Source: Firmicutes bacterium UBA6132 (GTDB lineage: Bacteria; Bacillota_A; Clostridia; Tissierellales; Sedimentibacteraceae). From it: 9,935 bases of DNA. The DNA is taken from assembly GCA_002435835.1 (NCBI GenBank), contig DIVM01000215.1, forward strand, positions 1-9,935, written 5' to 3'. Every line of letters starts with the position of its first letter. Position 1 is the stretch's first letter. Below are positions 6,522 to 9,935 of this stretch, piece after piece. Below the pieces are notes generated by a model. That model was not told where the DNA came from. It saw only the letters and a program-made list of their open reading frames with translations, and searched no databases. A program made the position numbers and the translations under genes.

Positions 6522-7787
6522 ATGAAATATCTTTATTCGACCCCTGATTTGTTTTTTGAAGATATTATCAAATATCCACATTTATGTAAAAGTTGTGGTA
6601 TGTGCGTAGGTGTATGCCCTACAGATGCTGTAATTATGGAAAAGAATGAATTTTCTCAATTTATTCCCAGGTTTATACAGGAAAAGTGCATTTATTGTAT
6701 GCAATGTATCCGCTGTTGCCCCGGTATTGATATAACAGATAATACGGCTGAAAATATTGGAAACTATTTAGATTTGTATATAGGATATGCTGATGATCCA
6801 ACATTCCGAGAAAAAGGGTCTTCAGGTGGAGTTATATCGGCGCTTGCTTCATGGATGCTGGAAACAGGGATAATTAATAAAGAAATCACCCTTAATACAA
6901 CCCAGTCAGCTATAACACCTGAGATTTCAATTAACCAATCAAAAGAAGATGTAAACAACTGTAATGGATCAAAATATGTAATTTATCCTATTTGCGAAGA
7001 AGCTAAACAAATTAAAAAAGAAACTCTTATAACTGCTTTACCTTGCCAATCAATGACTTTAAGAAGAATGAAACGAGACAAAGGCTATATTTTTGGTTTA
7101 TTTTGTTCAAAAGCTTATACAAGTGATCTAATTAAATATATAAGTGAAAAAGAAAAAATACCATATAGTGAAATTAATCAAATAAATTATAGAAAAGGAC
7201 TATGGCCAGGTAATGTTTGTGTTGCCACAGATACAAAAACAGTCCAAATCCCATTAAGCCGTTCATATTATACAGCAATTGCAAATGGGAATTATTTCAC
7301 GATTCAAGGTTGTCTTTTCTGTTCGGATTATTTTAATGAAAAGGCTGACATATCATTTGGTGACCCATGGGGTTTCAAAATTGATTCCGAAATATTAGCT
7401 GGGAAAACTATAATTGTAGTTCGCTCTGAAAAAGGAAAAGATCTAATAGATAATGCAGAGAAAAATGAAATCATAAAATTGGAAAAAATATCTATCGATC
7501 AAATATTATCTGGACATAAAGGAGGGATTTTCAATAAAAAGAGGACACTATTTATTCGATTACAATTATTGAAAAAAATGAAACTTCCGCTGCCAAAACA
7601 TAATGAAGATTTATCTAAATCTGGAAATTTTGTGGAAAACATTATTGAAAAATATTATTTTCGTAATAACTTTACTTATAAAAGAAATTACGAAAAAATT
7701 TTTAACTTAAATAAACATCTTGTTTTTGTTGAAAGATACATAATTCATCTCATCCAAACAATTTTCACAAAATTATTTTCTCATTGA
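6522..7787 (+). CDS. Two-[4Fe-4S] ferredoxin / coenzyme F420 hydrogenase-dehydrogenase beta (FrhB)-type protein
   Basis: The 421-residue protein starts with a double ferredoxin domain. Cys22, 25, 28 and 32 (C-x2-C-x2-C-x3-C-P) and Cys56, 59, 62 and 66 form two [4Fe-4S] ligand sets, with an extra Cys65. The FrhB N- and C-type regions follow: GSSGG (99-103), GSKYVIYPI, LPCQ with Cys175, GLFCS, NYRKGLWPGN, then CLFCSDYFNEKADISFGDPWG (Cys264 and Cys267; FGDPWG at 279-284). In characterised relatives this fold binds a flavin and passes electrons between iron-sulfur clusters and F420 or another acceptor. The ones in glycan loci have no settled substrate. The last ~50 residues, rich in aromatic and basic residues and ending in IIHLIQTIFTKLF, could form a membrane-associating helix. 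The stop is 23 bp before a flippase, which is followed by a pyruvyl transferase. Family call is firm; use of F420 is not implied. Confidence 0.9.
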   Translation: MKYLYSTPDLFFEDIIKYPHLCKSCGMCVGVCPTDAVIMEKNEFSQFIPRFIQEKCIYCMQCIRCCPGIDITDNTAENIGNYLDLYIGYADDPTFREKGSSGGVISALASWMLETGIINKEITLNTTQSAITPEISINQSKEDVNNCNGSKYVIYPICEEAKQIKKETLITALPCQSMTLRRMKRDKGYIFGLFCSKAYTSDLIKYISEKEKIPYSEINQINYRKGLWPGNVCVATDTKTVQIPLSRSYYTAIANGNYFTIQGCLFCSDYFNEKADISFGDPWGFKIDSEILAGKTIIVVRSEKGKDLIDNAEKNEIIKLEKISIDQILSGHKGGIFNKKRTLFIRLQLLKKMKLPLPKHNEDLSKSGNFVENIIEKYYFRNNFTYKRNYEKIFNLNKHLVFVERYIIHLIQTIFTKLFSH

Positions 7788-7810
7788 GAATTTCGACCAA
7801 AAAGAATTAA

Positions 7811-9235
7811 ATGATAACAAAAGGTATATTTCAAGAAACTTTAGCAAAAATTGTACTTATACTATCAGGATTTATTTTAAATGTTGGTTTGGGCAGATAC
7901 CTGGGTGTTGAAGAGTATGGCGTTGTAGGTATTGTTACCGGCATTTTATTTGTTTTTGAATTATTCTTGACTAATGGGATCCGCCAGTCGGTTAGCAAGG
8001 TATTATCATCGCAGGATATCAATGAAAAATCATTGTGGTGGAATTCATTAATCATCCAATTAGGTTTTTGTATTGGATTGATCATTATCGGTCTAATCAG
8101 CTTGGATTGGATCGTTAGACTCCTAACAATTGAACCATATCGTGAATATCTTTTTCTAATATTCTTAATTATCCCTGTAGAAGGCATTTATTATATTAAT
8201 CTTGGTTTCTTAAATGGCCGCCTTTTATACAAACAACATGCAATATCAAATTCTATTTATTCTTTTACAAGGATGCTTTTTTCACTTGCGTTTCTTTTTA
8301 TTTTTAATAATGGCGTTTTAGCCGTTTTATTGGGAACTCTTTCCGCTTATATTATTTCCATTTTTACAACAAGAATCAAATGGGAAGAAGACACTTTCTC
8401 AAATAAAATTTCAATAAAAGCACTACTTAATATTACAGTTGGTGTATTATCTTTTTACATTTTTGTAAATATATTTATGAATATTGATATTTTAATCTTA
8501 AGGGGTTTAGGCTTATCTAAGAATATGATTGGTTATTATAAAGCTAATGCAAGTGTTGGAAGTATGTTATATTTCCTTTTTGCTTCTGTGCTGCAAGTTT
8601 CCTACCCTTTGATTTCAAAACTTTACGCACAAAAATCATTTATCGAGTTAAAATCTGTGGTCAACACTTTGTTCATCGCTATATTGTATTCAAGTTCTTT
8701 GGCTTTTTTATTCTTTACATTTTTTGCTGACAAAATTCTGCTGGTTTTATTTGGCCCAGAATTTATTAATTTTTCTATGGTTATGCCATTGTATGGTCTA
8801 AGTATGGGATTTTTGTCGTTATTAATAATGCTAGGGAACATGATGATTGTATTTGAACAAAAAAAGAATTATTTGTTATTCCTTTTTGGCTCCTTCTTAA
8901 TATATTTACTATTAATGTTTTTCGGCACACCTTTCTTTCAACTATATACCCCTCCTATAGCTCTGATCATAATATCAATAATTAGCATAACAATATTTAT
9001 TCTATTAATGAAAAAAAATGATTTAAATCTATTTGAGACAAGAAAAATATTTTTGATAATATTTTGGTTATCCTCCTTAATTTTTATTTCTATATTATTA
9101 AATAACCAATTTAATGGTTTTTTGGTAGGATTAATCATATTTTTCATCTATTCTTTTATTAGTTTTATATCAATCAATGAAATCCGAACAGCAATATATA
9201 ATTCAATAAAAATTCTCATCAGAGGAGCAAAATGA
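7811..9235 (+). CDS. Wzx-like polysaccharide flippase (MOP superfamily)
   Basis: The 474-residue protein is almost wholly hydrophobic. By eye it has about 14 membrane spans: near residues 10-31, 36-56, 74-98, 113-136, two within 143-187, 200-230, 241-268, 283-315, 323-350, 354-376, 379-400, 411-431 and 433-454. The first loop GRYLGVEEYGVVGI (28-41) and the following LTNGIRQSVSKVLS are typical of Wzx/RfbX-type polysaccharide exporters, which flip undecaprenyl-diphosphate-linked oligosaccharides from the inner to the outer membrane face. Length is normal for the family. The ATG has only a weak purine stretch (AAAAAGAA) upstream, so translation may depend on the gene before it, which ends 23 bp upstream. 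Its last codons hold a strong ribosome binding site for the next gene, and the stop overlaps that gene's ATG. The gene symbol wzx is avoided because specificity is not known. Confidence 0.88.
   Translation: MITKGIFQETLAKIVLILSGFILNVGLGRYLGVEEYGVVGIVTGILFVFELFLTNGIRQSVSKVLSSQDINEKSLWWNSLIIQLGFCIGLIIIGLISLDWIVRLLTIEPYREYLFLIFLIIPVEGIYYINLGFLNGRLLYKQHAISNSIYSFTRMLFSLAFLFIFNNGVLAVLLGTLSAYIISIFTTRIKWEEDTFSNKISIKALLNITVGVLSFYIFVNIFMNIDILILRGLGLSKNMIGYYKANASVGSMLYFLFASVLQVSYPLISKLYAQKSFIELKSVVNTLFIAILYSSSLAFLFFTFFADKILLVLFGPEFINFSMVMPLYGLSMGFLSLLIMLGNMMIVFEQKKNYLLFLFGSFLIYLLLMFFGTPFFQLYTPPIALIIISIISITIFILLMKKNDLNLFETRKIFLIIFWLSSLIFISILLNNQFNGFLVGLIIFFIYSFISFISINEIRTAIYNSIKILIRGAK
9221..9227 (+). promoter_or_regulatory. 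Ribosome binding site inside the flippase gene, with ATGA overlap
   Basis: AGAGGAG is 4 bp before ATG 9232. That ATG shares bases with the flippase stop (TGA 9233-9235), an ATGA overlap that usually means the two genes are translated in a coupled way. Confidence 0.8.
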
Positions 9236-9935
9236 AAAAAATAATTTTAACGAATCAACATGTCAATAACAGAGGAGATGAATCTGCGATAATTGGAGCA
9301 ATAAAAAGCCTAAGAAATAAATTTGGTGCAGATACAAAAATTACTATTTATTTACAGTCCTCCACAAAACAACAATTTTTATCTGATGATTGGAACGTAG
9401 TGGAAAAACAGATGATATTAAAACCATTCGGTGTAATTGAAATGTTTCTGTGGTTATTGTTGAAAAAAATAAATTTTGATATTCGTAAAATTTGTTCTAA
9501 CACTTTACGAGAATTTATTGAAGATCATGAATCCGCTGATATTGTTATTTCTTCTTGTGGTGGTCCATATATTGGTGATATTTACATTAATCACGAATAC
9601 ATACATCACATGCATCTAGTTTTACCTATGCAATTAAAAATAAAAACCGTTTTTTTTGCTGTTTCGATGGGACCTTTCAAGAATAAAATCATGAACTTTT
9701 TTAGAAGAAAACTTTTTGAAGATATAGGTTTAATAATCCTTAGAGATAGAATATCCTACAATTTCGTCAAAGATTTTATCCCTAATAAAGAAAAAGTTTA
9801 TTTGACTACTGATGCATGTCTAGCAGATGATTTGGATTTGCTTACTTCTGAAAGTAAATCAAATGTTATTGGAATCACTCCTATTGAATACAAGTATCCT
9901 TTAGCAGAAAATCCTGGATTACTACAACAAAATTA
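9232..9935 (+). CDS. Polysaccharide pyruvyl transferase family protein (3' end cut by window)
   Basis: The frame is open from ATG 9232 to the right edge: 234 complete codons without a stop. The N-terminus MKKIILTNQHVNNRGDESAI has the family's N-x-GD-x-A element (Asn13 to Ala19). Later come SSCGGPYIGD (107-116), the VSMGPF strand and turn (144-149), LRDRIS (170-175) and LTTDACLADD (191-200). All these are recognisable in the polysaccharide pyruvyl transferase family (CsaB/WcaK-like), which moves an enolpyruvyl group from phosphoenolpyruvate to a sugar as a ketal. Some relatives have other roles, so the exact reaction is inferred. Family members are often 350-400 residues, so roughly a third is missing. 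There is no signal peptide, so it should act in the cytoplasm before flipping. The ATGA overlap ties its expression to the flippase. Confidence 0.87.
   Translation, partial: MKKIILTNQHVNNRGDESAIIGAIKSLRNKFGADTKITIYLQSSTKQQFLSDDWNVVEKQMILKPFGVIEMFLWLLLKKINFDIRKICSNTLREFIEDHESADIVISSCGGPYIGDIYINHEYIHHMHLVLPMQLKIKTVFFAVSMGPFKNKIMNFFRRKLFEDIGLIILRDRISYNFVKDFIPNKEKVYLTTDACLADDLDLLTSESKSNVIGITPIEYKYPLAENPGLLQQN

Noticed and set aside
6764..6958. 64-codon reverse-strand open frame
   Set aside because: It is antisense to the FrhB-type gene and resembles no known protein.
6522..7787. F420-dependent archaeal metabolism as the origin of the window
   Set aside because: The FrhB fold is spread widely in bacterial glycan loci, and the neighbours are glycosyltransferases rather than F420 or methanogenesis genes.
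7831..8187. 118-codon reverse-strand open frame
   Set aside because: It mirrors the membrane spans of the flippase gene and has no ribosome binding context or motif of its own.
8623..9147. Two reverse-strand open frames of 72 and 69 codons
   Set aside because: Both are antisense to flippase membrane spans and show no recognisable features.

Overview
This AT-rich window (roughly 30% G+C by sampling a few lines) is a stretch of a surface-polysaccharide or glycan biosynthesis locus. All eight genes lie on the + strand. Six are complete and one is cut at each edge. Shine-Dalgarno sequences (AAGGGGA, GGGAG, AAGGA, GGAG, AGAGGAG) and a TTG start point to a bacterium or archaeon. The NPLxHY-type repeats attached to a glycosyltransferase-like protein, and the Wzx-type flippase, make a bacterium more likely. 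The sequence does not let me name a phylum. The FrhB-type protein is not evidence for a methanogen, because this family is common in bacterial polysaccharide loci.

Layout. Positions 2-1015: C-terminal part of a repeat-bearing, glycosyltransferase-related protein, cut by the left edge. 1030-2190: GT4-type glycosyltransferase. 2246-4204: large multi-span membrane protein resembling GT-C glycosyltransferases, with a soluble C-terminal domain. 4205-4370: the largest gap between genes (166 bp). 4371-5339: GT2 polyprenyl-phosphate sugar synthase-like protein with two C-terminal membrane spans. 5390-6478: second GT4-type glycosyltransferase, starting at TTG. 6522-7787: two-[4Fe-4S] ferredoxin / FrhB-type redox protein. 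7811-9235: Wzx-like flippase with about 14 membrane spans. 9232-9935: polysaccharide pyruvyl transferase, cut by the right edge and overlapping the flippase gene by 4 bp.

How they may work together (inference). The cytoplasmic GT4 enzymes would build a lipid-linked oligosaccharide. The pyruvyl transferase would add a pyruvyl group, and the Wzx protein would flip the product across the membrane. The GT2 protein could make a polyprenyl-phosphate sugar that the GT-C-like membrane protein uses as donor on the outer face. The role of the FrhB-type protein is not established. Its place directly before the flippase and pyruvyl transferase suggests a redox step on a sugar or on the lipid-linked intermediate. 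No initiating phosphoglycosyltransferase, clear Wzy polymerase, chain-length regulator or nucleotide-sugar synthesis gene is in the window, so the locus must extend further or rely on genes elsewhere.

I saw no tRNA, rRNA, CRISPR array, insertion sequence, riboswitch or convincing terminator. I do not see a clearly undescribed system. The best lead is the redox protein, flippase and pyruvyl transferase trio, followed by the GT2/GT-C pair.
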